This document shows positions 6,928-14,188 of a stretch of DNA of 39,335 bases, one piece after another; within the stretch, counting starts at the first letter, position 1, and the number at the start of each line of letters is the position of its first letter. This DNA is from Verrucomicrobiota bacterium (GTDB taxonomy: Bacteria > Verrucomicrobiota > Verrucomicrobiia > Verrucomicrobiales > Akkermansiaceae). The stretch is from NCBI GenBank assembly GCA_018969605.1, contig JAGWXY010000015.1:1-39335 (forward strand), in the 5' to 3' direction. The notes below the pieces were generated by a model, which saw only the letters and a list, made by a program, of their open reading frames with translations, was not told where the DNA came from and made no database searches. The position numbers were made by a program, and so were the translations under genes.

Positions 6928-8355
6928 GTGAACCTGCTCCAGAAAATCACCAAATCCGCAGCAACCGCCTTTGGATGGTCGCCTTATGAGGCGGTAAACC
7001 CATCACCGATGCGGAAAAGATTGCCGGCAGCAGCACCGACCGATCACCACAAGGAGACACCGAGCCGAGTTCGCAATGAAATCATTCAAGGCTCGCGGTA
7101 TTTGATGAAAAACAGCGGGTTTGCCCGCGAAATGGTCTTCGATATGGCCGTCTATGCTGTTGGCGATGGTCTCAAGATCCAACCCAAGACCGACGACAAA
7201 CAATGGCAAGAGGTCGCCCAGGACTACTGGGAAGAGTGGTCGGAGAACTGCGAAATCACGGGACGATTCTCCCTTTCCGAGTGCGAGATGCTCATTTGCC
7301 GCGCGATCGACGAGGATGGCGATATTTTCGTTCATCTGACCCGCATTGCCGGTCGTCCGGTGATCCAACTCATCGAATCTCACCGCGTTGCAGGCACCTT
7401 GAATGACGGTACCGTCGATGGCATCGGCTTTGACCGCTTTGGCCGCCCGACATTTTACTCGGTGAAGCAGGATGATGGCAGTTTCCGCAAGCTACCGGCT
7501 GAGTCGGTGCTTCACATTTTCGATCCAGAGCGCGCATCCGCCGCGCGTGGCGTGCCGTCGCTCGCGCATTCGATCAATCACATCAAAGACGAGATGGAGT
7601 TGATCGCGCTTGAGAAGCACGCACTCAAAGATCATGCCGACAAATCATTCTCGATCGTCACGCAAAACGGCGAGATCGACTCCAACGATGGATTCGGTGG
7701 ACTCGAAATCGACTCTGGTCGCTCCGATGATAACGCCCACAGCGATCCGACCGCGATGCAGAAGATCGTCGGCGGCAAATGGGTGGCATTGAAGCCGGGT
7801 GAAAAGCTCGAAGCCTTCGAGAGCAACCGCCCATCGCCGACCTTCACCGGATTTCTCGATCACCTCCGCCGCGATTCGGCGCTCGGTGTCGTGCCGTACG
7901 AGTTCACCGCCGATTCCAGCAAGATCGGTGGCGCTGGCGTGCGATTGGTGGTCGCCAAGGCCGATCGCCGATTCTCGCACCGTCAAAACATCCTGATCCG
8001 CCGTTTTCTTGTGCCGCTTTGGAAGTTCGTCATCGGCGATGCCATCATCCGCAAGGAGGTGCCGCTCATCGCCAACTGGTGGAAGATCAGCGTCGTCACA
8101 CCGCGCCGCGTGACCGTGGACGCAGGCCGCGAGGCGCTGCAAAACCGCGAGGATGTGAAAGCCGGTCTCAAAACTCTCTCCGACCACTACGCTGAGCTGG
8201 GCATGGACTTCGAGGAAGAGGCCGAGCGCCGCGCGAGAGACATCGCCCACCTTCGAGATTTGGCCGAGAAGTACAATATCCCGCTCTCAATGCTCTTTTC
8301 TTCCGGCGTCGCAATGGACAAACCGGAAGAACCCGCAAAGCCGGTGTCGAATTGA
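6928..8355 (+). CDS. Portal protein, lambda gpB family
   Basis: A 475-residue protein forming the dodecameric ring through which DNA enters the head. Features typical of the family are an early VRNEIIQGSRYLMKNSGFAR segment, the wing region RFSLSECEMLICRAIDEDGD, VIQLIESHRV, GVPSLAHSINHIKDEME and a helical C-terminus. It is slightly shorter than lambda gpB. The start is GTG, 19 nt after TTGACACC; no ATG fits. The stop TGA lies within the next TTGACATC motif. Confidence 0.9.
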   Translation: MNLLQKITKSAATAFGWSPYEAVNPSPMRKRLPAAAPTDHHKETPSRVRNEIIQGSRYLMKNSGFAREMVFDMAVYAVGDGLKIQPKTDDKQWQEVAQDYWEEWSENCEITGRFSLSECEMLICRAIDEDGDIFVHLTRIAGRPVIQLIESHRVAGTLNDGTVDGIGFDRFGRPTFYSVKQDDGSFRKLPAESVLHIFDPERASAARGVPSLAHSINHIKDEMELIALEKHALKDHADKSFSIVTQNGEIDSNDGFGGLEIDSGRSDDNAHSDPTAMQKIVGGKWVALKPGEKLEAFESNRPSPTFTGFLDHLRRDSALGVVPYEFTADSSKIGGAGVRLVVAKADRRFSHRQNILIRRFLVPLWKFVIGDAIIRKEVPLIANWWKISVVTPRRVTVDAGREALQNREDVKAGLKTLSDHYAELGMDFEEEAERRARDIAHLRDLAEKYNIPLSMLFSSGVAMDKPEEPAKPVSN

Positions 8356-8370
8356 CATCTCGCGCGTGGC

Positions 8371-9648
8371 GTGAACGCACGCGATTTGATTTTGACGCAG
8401 GAACCTTGGGCCATTGCGCCCGAAAGCATGGATGGAATCATCGGTCTGGCGATGGATGTCGCCGCCGGCAAGATTTTCACCCTGCCACAAACCGAGGCAC
8501 CGAAGTCGATCCTTAGCGTCGAGAACGGAGTCGCCACCATCGACATCAAAGGACCGCTGCTTCCAAGCGTCGATGAGTTCGATCGCGTGGTGCTTGGCGC
8601 AACTGGTCTAGATGAAATCGAAAGCGCAGTGCGCGAGGCCGCAGCCGACCCTAGCGTCGAGTCGATCGCCCTCAACATCGATAGCCCAGGTGGCACCGTT
8701 CGCGGCACACCCGAAGCTGCCGATGCGATTTACGAGGCATCGAAAGTAAAGCCCGTCACGGCACACACATCCGGCACGATGGCCTCCGCCGCCTACTGGC
8801 TCGGCAGCCAAGCCCAGACCATCACCATGACCCGCTCGGCATCGGTTGGATCGATCGGCGTGATGGTACCGCACATTGATCAGAGCAAGCGCGCCGAAAT
8901 GCTCGGCGTGAAGGTCGAGCTTTTCACCACCGGCAAGTTCAAGGCCGCAGGTTTCCCCGGTACCTCTCTCACCGAGGCGCAGCGCGAGTTGATTCAAGAG
9001 CGCATCGACCAGGTGTTCGGCGATTTCAAAGCTGCCGTCACTCGCCAAGGCAGAGCTATCCCGGCGGAAGCGATGCAGGGCCAGACTTTTTACGGCCCGC
9101 AAGCCGAAGCTCTCGGCCTTGCAAATATCGTCCGCAATGGGTCTTCCGCATCCGCCTCAGTTGACACTTTGCGCGGTGGTATGGACGAACAAAACGCCCA
9201 AGCCAACCAAGACGAACTCAACGCCCTCGAAGGAGCTATCTCCAACGACACCGCGCCCGAGACTGCACCGGAGTCCGCTCCCGAAGGTGAACCCGCACCT
9301 GCTCAAGACGCCGCCCCCGAAGGTGAGCAAGAAGCTGCACCAGAAGGTTCGCCCGAAGGTGAAGGCGAGTCCGCCTCCGCTTTGATCAACGATCTCAAAG
9401 CGTCGCTCAGTGCGCTGCAAAGCGAACTCGAAGCACTCAAGGCCAATCAACTTTCGATCGATGAAGCCGTCGCCGCCAAGGCCGCAGCCATCGCCAGTCG
9501 CACGACGAGCGCACCCGTGAATGTGACGCCCGACGCGCAGACCGCCGAGAGCATCTACGACCAGTGGAAGAACGCCACCGGCGCAGAGAAGACACGAATT
9601 TTCAGAGCACACCGTAAGGAACTCGAAGCCCACGCGGCCAAACTTTGA
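8371..9648 (+). CDS. S49-family head maturation protease with C-terminal scaffold region
   Basis: A 425-residue protein. Residues about 40-260 are a SppA/ClpP-like fold: NIDSPGGTVRGTPEAADAIY, the nucleophile in TMASAAYW (Ser139), SVGSIGVM, and candidate general base Lys173 in DQSKRAEML. From residue 271 the protein changes to an acidic Pro/Glu/Ala-rich tail and a coiled coil (LINDLKASLSALQSELEALK), the make-up of a scaffold. This is the lambda C/Nu3 plan. GTG start, 19 nt after TTGACATC. It should cleave scaffold and possibly portal or capsid during head maturation. Confidence 0.88.
   Translation: MNARDLILTQEPWAIAPESMDGIIGLAMDVAAGKIFTLPQTEAPKSILSVENGVATIDIKGPLLPSVDEFDRVVLGATGLDEIESAVREAAADPSVESIALNIDSPGGTVRGTPEAADAIYEASKVKPVTAHTSGTMASAAYWLGSQAQTITMTRSASVGSIGVMVPHIDQSKRAEMLGVKVELFTTGKFKAAGFPGTSLTEAQRELIQERIDQVFGDFKAAVTRQGRAIPAEAMQGQTFYGPQAEALGLANIVRNGSSASASVDTLRGGMDEQNAQANQDELNALEGAISNDTAPETAPESAPEGEPAPAQDAAPEGEQEAAPEGSPEGEGESASALINDLKASLSALQSELEALKANQLSIDEAVAAKAAAIASRTTSAPVNVTPDAQTAESIYDQWKNATGAEKTRIFRAHRKELEAHAAKL
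9181..9648 (+). CDS. Nested scaffold protein from internal start
   Basis: ATG 9181 is in frame with the protease gene and would give a 155-residue protein holding only the acidic tail, the coiled coil and the basic C-terminus (KTRIFRAHRKELEAHAAKL). TTGACACT at 9161 stands 20 nt before this ATG, the same spacing seen at ten other starts in the late genes, although here it lies inside a reading frame. In lambda the scaffold Nu3 is made from an internal start of gene C in just this way. Confidence 0.6.
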   Translation: MDEQNAQANQDELNALEGAISNDTAPETAPESAPEGEPAPAQDAAPEGEQEAAPEGSPEGEGESASALINDLKASLSALQSELEALKANQLSIDEAVAAKAAAIASRTTSAPVNVTPDAQTAESIYDQWKNATGAEKTRIFRAHRKELEAHAAKL

Positions 9649-9694
9649 AACCAACAACCAACCCAACTGACCACCACTAACTCATCCAACTATC

Positions 9695-10600
9695 ATGGCT
9701 ACCACCATCTCCAGTGAACTTAAACTGAATGTCGTCCTCGACAGCGCGCTTGTTGCGCTTCGCGAGGCGCTTCTCCCCATCAACGCCTTCAGCACCGTGT
9801 ACAACAGCGTGCCGCTGCAAGGAACCGACAAAGTTTCCGTGCCTTTCTTTCCATTGGCTACGGATGCCACCGTTGATTTCAACGGCACCTATAACTTCAG
9901 CGATACGAACGCGATCAACAGCCGCGAAATCACAGTGAACAAGCGCAAGTATCAGGCGCTTTCCTTCACTTCTTCGGAACTCGCTCGCCAACCCTACTTC
10001 AATCCCGAGCAACTCGGTTTCTTGAAGGGCCGCAAGCTCGCCGAAGACATCATCAAGGACATCCTCAGTGTTGTGACGACCGCCAACTACGGCGCACCGA
10101 TCCTCACCAGCGCGGCCTCCGCATTTGATTCGGATGATGTCATCACCATCAAGACTGCACTCGACCAAGCCAAATGGGCAAAATCGAGCCGCACGATGAT
10201 CCTCGACAACGCCTACGAAGGCGCGCTGCTCAAGGACGCTGGCATCAAGAACGCAGCCGCAGTTGGCACCGCCTCCGCGATCCAAAACGGCCTGCTTCCA
10301 AGCATCGCCGGCTTCAATGTCATCGGCACCAACCTCATCCCCGGCAACTCTCAGAACCTCGTCGGTATGGTGGCACTGCCAGAAGCGATCCTCGTCGCCT
10401 TCTCGCCTGTGACTCCTTCCTCGGGTGTCCGCGCCAGCCTCACCAACTACGAGACTGTGACCGACCCAGAGAGCGGCCTCACCATCGAGTACCGCAGCTG
10501 GGGTGATCCTGACACCGACACCGAGAAATCGGTCATCGAGGTCAACTATGGTTTCGCCCTCGGCCACGCCGCAGCCCTCAAACGGATCGTCTCCGCCTAA
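9695..10600 (+). CDS. Major capsid protein (HK97 fold likely)
   Basis: A 301-residue protein in the position of the capsid gene, directly after the protease-scaffold gene. The N-terminal region (LVALREALLPINAFSTVYNS), the central GRKLAEDIIKDILSVVTTA helix, and the acidic loop near the end before FALGHAAALKRIV fit HK97-fold coat proteins of about this length. No cleaved delta-domain is evident, consistent with a separate scaffold. No lambda D-type decoration gene stands before it. The start ATG is preceded by a C/A-rich leader with no Shine-Dalgarno site. Confidence 0.85.
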   Translation: MATTISSELKLNVVLDSALVALREALLPINAFSTVYNSVPLQGTDKVSVPFFPLATDATVDFNGTYNFSDTNAINSREITVNKRKYQALSFTSSELARQPYFNPEQLGFLKGRKLAEDIIKDILSVVTTANYGAPILTSAASAFDSDDVITIKTALDQAKWAKSSRTMILDNAYEGALLKDAGIKNAAAVGTASAIQNGLLPSIAGFNVIGTNLIPGNSQNLVGMVALPEAILVAFSPVTPSSGVRASLTNYETVTDPESGLTIEYRSWGDPDTDTEKSVIEVNYGFALGHAAALKRIVSA

Positions 10601-10602
10601 TT

Positions 10603-10869
10603 ATGCGAAGCGCCATCACTCTAACCCGCAACGGTGCCACTTGGAAGGTTAAACACCTTCCCGGTGTGCCACTGGCCGACCAGCTTACCGAGTTCAAGGC
10701 CGCGAAAGTGTCCGGCGACTTCGGTGGTGCCGACGAGGTGCTTGTGGTCTCGCTTAGTGACACCATCAAGCGATACACCAAAAAAGAATCTGTGGCAGTA
10801 TTCACACCGATCGACTCCGAGGCTCCCGAGGCCGAAGAGCCAAAGGAAGTGAAAAAGGCCAAGAAGTAA
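10603..10869 (+). CDS. Small head-associated protein, function unknown
   Basis: An 88-residue protein starting 3 nt after the capsid stop. The N-terminal 60 residues look beta-rich (SAITLTRNGATWKVKHLPGV, then DEVLVVSLSDTIKRYTKKES), and the C-terminal 20 are Glu/Lys-rich. The position fits a head accessory protein such as an FI-like factor, but I see no sequence support for that. A terminator follows 19 nt downstream. Confidence 0.6.
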   Translation: MRSAITLTRNGATWKVKHLPGVPLADQLTEFKAAKVSGDFGGADEVLVVSLSDTIKRYTKKESVAVFTPIDSEAPEAEEPKEVKKAKK

Positions 10870-10887
10870 TTTTTTGCAAGCCAAGCC

Positions 10888-10930
10888 GAGATCCCCGCAT
10901 TGCCCCGTGCAGTGTGGGGCTCTTTCTTTT
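10888..10930 (+). terminator. Rho-independent terminator between head and tail genes
   Basis: GAG and CTC enclose CCCC (10893-10896) paired with GGGG (10916-10919), extended by GCA with TGT, and a T-rich run TTTCTTTT ends at 10930. The last two T residues begin the TTGACGCG motif of the next gene, so termination signal and start motif are fused. Confidence 0.6.
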
Positions 10931-10947
10931 GACGCGGCCCGCGTGAT

Positions 10948-11256
10948 GTGAACCTTATTCAGCAAGCTGCCGCAGAGGCATTCGAGTCGATCCTCGACGA
11001 CATTGGGGTGACGATCACCATCAACGGGGCAGAGTACAAAGCCGCGATTGCCATGGGCGGCGTGCAGATCGATTTGGAAGAGGGAGGTTTCTCCCAGGAT
11101 GGCTCGCTCACCGTGCGGATGCTCGTCGCGCACCTGCCCGATCCTGCGCCAGCACATTACAGCGCCATGACGATCGGCGACCACCGCTACAAGATCGAAG
11201 AGATCATGCGCAAGCCAGGTGCTGGCGTCATCGAATACCGCGTCGCCCGCCGCTAA
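10948..11256 (+). CDS. Head-tail joining protein
   Basis: A 102-residue protein: a helix (IQQAAAEAFESILDDIGVTI) followed by a beta-rich domain (QIDLEEGGFSQDGSLTVRML, then IGDHRYKIEEIMRKPGAGVI). Order and size match the lambda FII-type connector at the head-tail interface. GTG start, 19 nt after TTGACGCG; the ATG overlapping it is out of frame. Confidence 0.6.
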   Translation: MNLIQQAAAEAFESILDDIGVTITINGAEYKAAIAMGGVQIDLEEGGFSQDGSLTVRMLVAHLPDPAPAHYSAMTIGDHRYKIEEIMRKPGAGVIEYRVARR

Positions 11257-11261
11257 TCACC

Positions 11262-11660
11262 ATGAACCAGCACATCGAAAACTATCTGTCGCAGCTCGTC
11301 GCCACCGTTGCCGGCGATGTGGAAATCTTCACCGGAACATCCTCCGAGATCCGAACGCCCGAGGATCACGCGATCCTTGTGCTTGCCGATCAAGTCGAAG
11401 GTGTGGTTGGAAATCTCCACAAAGCTACCGTGAAGATTTCAATCTCATCGCCAGCAGATTCATCCACCCGCGACTCACACATGGATTTGGTGGACGATGT
11501 ACGAGACATTTTCACCAAGCCTCTGCCATCGGCCCAGAGCCTAAGTATCACCGCGATCGAGATCGGCGGATTCCATCTTTCCAACCACACTACCGGCGTC
11601 TCCGACGATGGCCGTTGGGTCAGTTCGATCGAGGCAATGGTTGGTGTCTACACGCCGTGA
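11262..11660 (+). CDS. Tail completion / terminator protein (gpU-like position)
   Basis: A 132-residue alpha/beta protein: N-terminal helix (IENYLSQLVATVAGDVEIF), central strands (KATVKISISSPADSS), helix (HMDLVDDVRDIFTKPLPSAQ) and terminal strands ending in EAMVGVYTP. This pattern and position, just before the tube genes, fit tail terminator proteins such as lambda gpU. The assignment rests mainly on gene order. Confidence 0.55.
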   Translation: MNQHIENYLSQLVATVAGDVEIFTGTSSEIRTPEDHAILVLADQVEGVVGNLHKATVKISISSPADSSTRDSHMDLVDDVRDIFTKPLPSAQSLSITAIEIGGFHLSNHTTGVSDDGRWVSSIEAMVGVYTP

Positions 11661-11663
11661 GTT

Positions 11664-11683
11664 GACACCTCGGAATAGGTGTC
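11664..11683 (+). promoter_or_regulatory. Hairpin directly before a tail gene, containing the start-associated motif
   Basis: GACACCT (11664-11670) and AGGTGTC (11677-11683) form a perfect 7-bp stem with a 6-nt loop, ending at the base before ATG 11684. The 5' arm is part of TTGACACCT. The hairpin could hide or expose the start codon region in the mRNA, or be a dyad for a DNA-binding protein. Confidence 0.45.
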
Positions 11684-11998
11684 ATGCCAGCCACCTTTGG
11701 AGTCAACAACACCTACGAACTTGAGCCCGCCGCCGGGCATGTGAGCGAGTCCAGCAAGGACTCCTCAGTCGAGGTCGCAACCATCCGCGATGAACAAGGC
11801 GTCACGGTCATCGCCGGTCCCAAGCCGCTCATCACGCGCAATGTGACCATCTCCGGCAAAGGCACAGCCAACTTTTCCGAAGTCGCTGCGGGCAACATCA
11901 CAGCCGGAACAGCCTTCATCACCTCGATCAAGCGCAGCGAGAGCAACGACGACTTCCCTGACTTTGAAATCGAAGCAGTGATTTACGAAGACGCATAA
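11684..11998 (+). CDS. Tail tube-like protein, copy 1
   Basis: A 104-residue protein, nearly all beta-strand by pattern (VTISGKGTANFSEVAAGNIT). It is paralogous to the next gene: AFITSIKRSESNDDFPDFEI here matches TIITSVKLTEKNDDFNEFEI there, and both share a GKGT/GRGT strand about 35 residues earlier. A major tail protein is expected between the gpU-like and G genes, and these two small proteins are the only candidates. They may form the tube together. Confidence 0.55.
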   Translation: MPATFGVNNTYELEPAAGHVSESSKDSSVEVATIRDEQGVTVIAGPKPLITRNVTISGKGTANFSEVAAGNITAGTAFITSIKRSESNDDFPDFEIEAVIYEDA

Positions 11999-12010
11999 CC
12001 ACCCACTACC

Positions 12011-12346
12011 ATGCCAGTCACTTTCAATAAAATCGGAGTCCAGTCGGTCAGCGCCGAACTCATCGAAAGCGTCGAAACCACCAAGTCTCTCGACACCAAG
12101 ATGATCATGTCGAGTGAGGGCGGCTTTGGCGCAGGCAAGGGCTTTGACCCAAAGTTTGAGTTCACGATCAAAGGTCGCGGTACCACTACCCAAGAAGCTG
12201 GGGCTGCTGCAACCATGACTCCAGATGGCGTCACCGGAGGTCAAACCATCATCACCTCCGTGAAGTTGACCGAAAAGAACGACGACTTCAACGAGTTCGA
12301 GATCAGCGGCGTGAATTACCCGCAGGCTGCAGCTCTCACAAATTAA
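12011..12346 (+). CDS. Tail tube-like protein, copy 2
   Basis: A 111-residue beta-rich paralogue of the gene just upstream (TIKGRGTTTQEAGAAATMTP, then TIITSVKLTEKNDDFNEFEI). A perfect stem-loop begins at the base after its stop codon, which may stabilise the 3' end of a strongly expressed message. At about 110 residues each, these proteins are shorter than typical tube proteins of lambda-like phages, consistent with a split or duplicated tube gene. Function is assigned by position. Confidence 0.55.
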   Translation: MPVTFNKIGVQSVSAELIESVETTKSLDTKMIMSSEGGFGAGKGFDPKFEFTIKGRGTTTQEAGAAATMTPDGVTGGQTIITSVKLTEKNDDFNEFEISGVNYPQAAALTN

Positions 12347-12364
12347 CGGGCGCATCAGCGCCCG
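12347..12364 (+). terminator. Perfect stem-loop after the tube-like genes
   Basis: CGGGCGC (12347-12353), loop ATCA, GCGCCCG (12358-12364). There is no T-run, so it is more likely an mRNA-stabilising or attenuating hairpin than a full terminator. Confidence 0.5.
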
Positions 12365-12380
12365 CCCCCAAGATCACCAC

Positions 12381-12848
12381 ATGAAACAAGGAAGCACGAT
12401 CGCGTTCGTTCGCGACCACGATACCGCGCCCATCGAGAGCCGCAATACACGGCTCATCGCTGGTGCTATCTCTGCCGGCGGCGAATTTGCCACCGAGAAA
12501 GCCTTTTCCGACACCATTGAGGATGTCGCGGGCACACCCAAGCGAACCGTCACATGGCTGATGGATGGCGCGAAGACCATGCGCTTTTCGCCGATCGCCA
12601 AGGATGAGGACATCACCTTTGCCGAGTTCCAAAAGCGATTCGATTCGCAAGAATGGTGCGAGGAGAATCCAAACCACCCGATCTCCTACATGCGGGCAAT
12701 GAGCGACCACCACAACCGCCTCATCGACAAGATCAAGACCATGCGCCCCATGCTCCTGATCCGTAAAGGCAAGCGCCTCGCGATCGTTCCATCCGGCAAT
12801 GACGAGGCCAGCAAGATCCAACGCGAAAAGATCCTCTCAATTTTCTAA
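12381..12848 (+). CDS. Tail-region protein of unknown function
   Basis: A 155-residue protein. The first part is mixed alpha/beta (TPKRTVTWLMDGAKTMRFSP) and the C-terminal half is helical and basic (HHNRLIDKIKTMRPMLLIRK). It lies between the tube-like genes and the G chaperone. No family is recognised. It might belong to the tube or chaperone group; the position alone supports a structural or assembly role. Confidence 0.55.
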   Translation: MKQGSTIAFVRDHDTAPIESRNTRLIAGAISAGGEFATEKAFSDTIEDVAGTPKRTVTWLMDGAKTMRFSPIAKDEDITFAEFQKRFDSQEWCEENPNHPISYMRAMSDHHNRLIDKIKTMRPMLLIRKGKRLAIVPSGNDEASKIQREKILSIF

Positions 12849-12852
12849 AATC

Positions 12853-13263
12853 ATGGACCCAAGAGATCAACTCATAGGCCAAGGTATGATCGAGGCCAGC
12901 AGCAAGACGATCGATGGCATCAAGCTGCGTCCTTTTTCCTACGGCTCACTCCAGATTGCCTACCTACTCGGCCTCACAATGTTCACCGGCAATGGTGACA
13001 ACCTCAGCGAGATCGAGCATCAGCGCCAGATCGCCACTTTCGTCTGGATGCAATCCGCCCCACTCGAAGATGTGGTGGCCGCTGTGACCAACAACACCGC
13101 AGGGCAGGCCGCGCTTCTCTACTCGCTCAATATCGACTTCTCCAACCTGCCAAACATGCTCGCCGAGATCGAGCGCATCGGCGCGCAGGTCGCCGCCAAT
13201 GAGGTACGCGTCGAGTCGAAGCACAAATCCACCAGCGAAGACGAGCCGCCGGGAAAGTCCTGA
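12853..13263 (+). CDS. Tail assembly chaperone G
   Basis: A 136-residue helical protein (RPFSYGSLQIAYLLGLTMFT, then IATFVWMQSAPLEDVVAAVT) in the place of lambda gene G. Near its end the heptamer GGGAAAG (13251-13257) lies in the X XXY YYZ phase needed for -1 frameshifting, two codons before the stop. G and the frameshifted GT protein coat the tape measure protein during tail assembly. I start it at ATG 12853, 5 nt after the previous stop. Confidence 0.85.
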   Translation: MDPRDQLIGQGMIEASSKTIDGIKLRPFSYGSLQIAYLLGLTMFTGNGDNLSEIEHQRQIATFVWMQSAPLEDVVAAVTNNTAGQAALLYSLNIDFSNLPNMLAEIERIGAQVAANEVRVESKHKSTSEDEPPGKS

Positions 13264-13496
13264 ACCCCGGTTGGTGCGCCTCGGTAGTCTACGCGATCGC
13301 GAAGGACACCGGATGGAGCGAGGAATACATCCTATGGTCATTACCGCTCTCTCGCGCACTTCAGTATTACCACTGCGCTTTGCAAGCCGCTGACCTCTGG
13401 ACGCTTGAGCCGATCACCGCCGCGAAGATCGAGGAAATGGTTCCTGATTCGCTACTCAGCTACATCGATGGACTGGTTGACTCACCCACAGAATAA
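13251..13496 (+). CDS. GT extension made by -1 ribosomal frameshift
   Basis: Slipping at GGGAAAG (13251-13257) moves ribosomes into the -1 frame, which is open from 13257 to the TAA at 13494-13496 and adds 79 residues. The added domain (NPGWCASVVYAIAKDTGWSE, then LPLSRALQYYHCALQAADLW) looks like gpT domains and has no start codon of its own, so it can only be made as a fusion of about 214 residues. The heptamer is the same as in lambda G/GT. The stop is followed at once by the next ATG. Confidence 0.85.
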   Translation, partial: GKVLNPGWCASVVYAIAKDTGWSEEYILWSLPLSRALQYYHCALQAADLWTLEPITAAKIEEMVPDSLLSYIDGLVDSPTE

Positions 13497-14162
13497 ATGG
13501 CCAGAGCGAACATTGAGACCCACACCGAGGCTTTCATGGAGATGGCCGAGAAGCTCAAAAGTTTCTCCAGGCGCGACGGCAAAACGCTCATGGAAGAGCA
13601 GGCGCGCGGAGTTCTCAGGACACTGATGCTGGTCACACCTCCGAGCACCACCAAGGTGCGTGGAGTTAAAGCCAAAAAGCGAGGCGAGGCGGCAATCGCC
13701 AGCGATGTCCGTGCAGTTTTCATTGGTTCAACCCCCAAGCGGTCAGAGGTCAGAAGCATGTCGGAAATGGCCAACATCATGCACCGAAGCCGCAGGCGGG
13801 GCAGTATCCGCATCACGCGGCTACCTCAACCAACTCGCGCCGCCCGCTCGATGATCACCCAATTCATCAAGGTGAAACAGAAGGGCGTCGGCTACCTCGC
13901 ATCCGGCTGGGCCTCCGCCGCTCGCGGTCTCGGGAAAGTCCGCATTCCGAGTTGGATCGGTCGTCACTCTGCGCCTGGTACTTCCGTGATTGATGCTCAA
14001 TCAACATCGGTCACTGCCACACTCACCAACGAGGTCGAATGGGCGTCTCACATTTACAACATCGACAACCGTATGCGCTACGCGGTGCGCTACCAGACCG
14101 GCAACATGCGCAGGCGAGTGAAACACTTCGTCGAGAAAGCCATCAAAGCCGCCGACAAGTAA
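13497..14162 (+). CDS. Tail-region protein, minor tail or completion role likely
   Basis: A 221-residue basic protein: N-terminal helices (ETHTEAFMEMAEKLKSFSRR, MEEQARGVLRTLMLVTPP), an Arg-rich middle (MHRSRRRGSIRITR), and a C-terminal part with ATLTNEVEWASHIYN, the last recalling neck/tail completion proteins of the HK97 gp10 type. It starts directly after the GT stop (TAAATG) and precedes the tape measure gene, an unusual place for a gp10-like protein. Confidence 0.5.
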   Translation: MARANIETHTEAFMEMAEKLKSFSRRDGKTLMEEQARGVLRTLMLVTPPSTTKVRGVKAKKRGEAAIASDVRAVFIGSTPKRSEVRSMSEMANIMHRSRRRGSIRITRLPQPTRAARSMITQFIKVKQKGVGYLASGWASAARGLGKVRIPSWIGRHSAPGTSVIDAQSTSVTATLTNEVEWASHIYNIDNRMRYAVRYQTGNMRRRVKHFVEKAIKAADK

Positions 14163-14188
14163 GGATTGACACCTAGCCCCAAGAAGAA

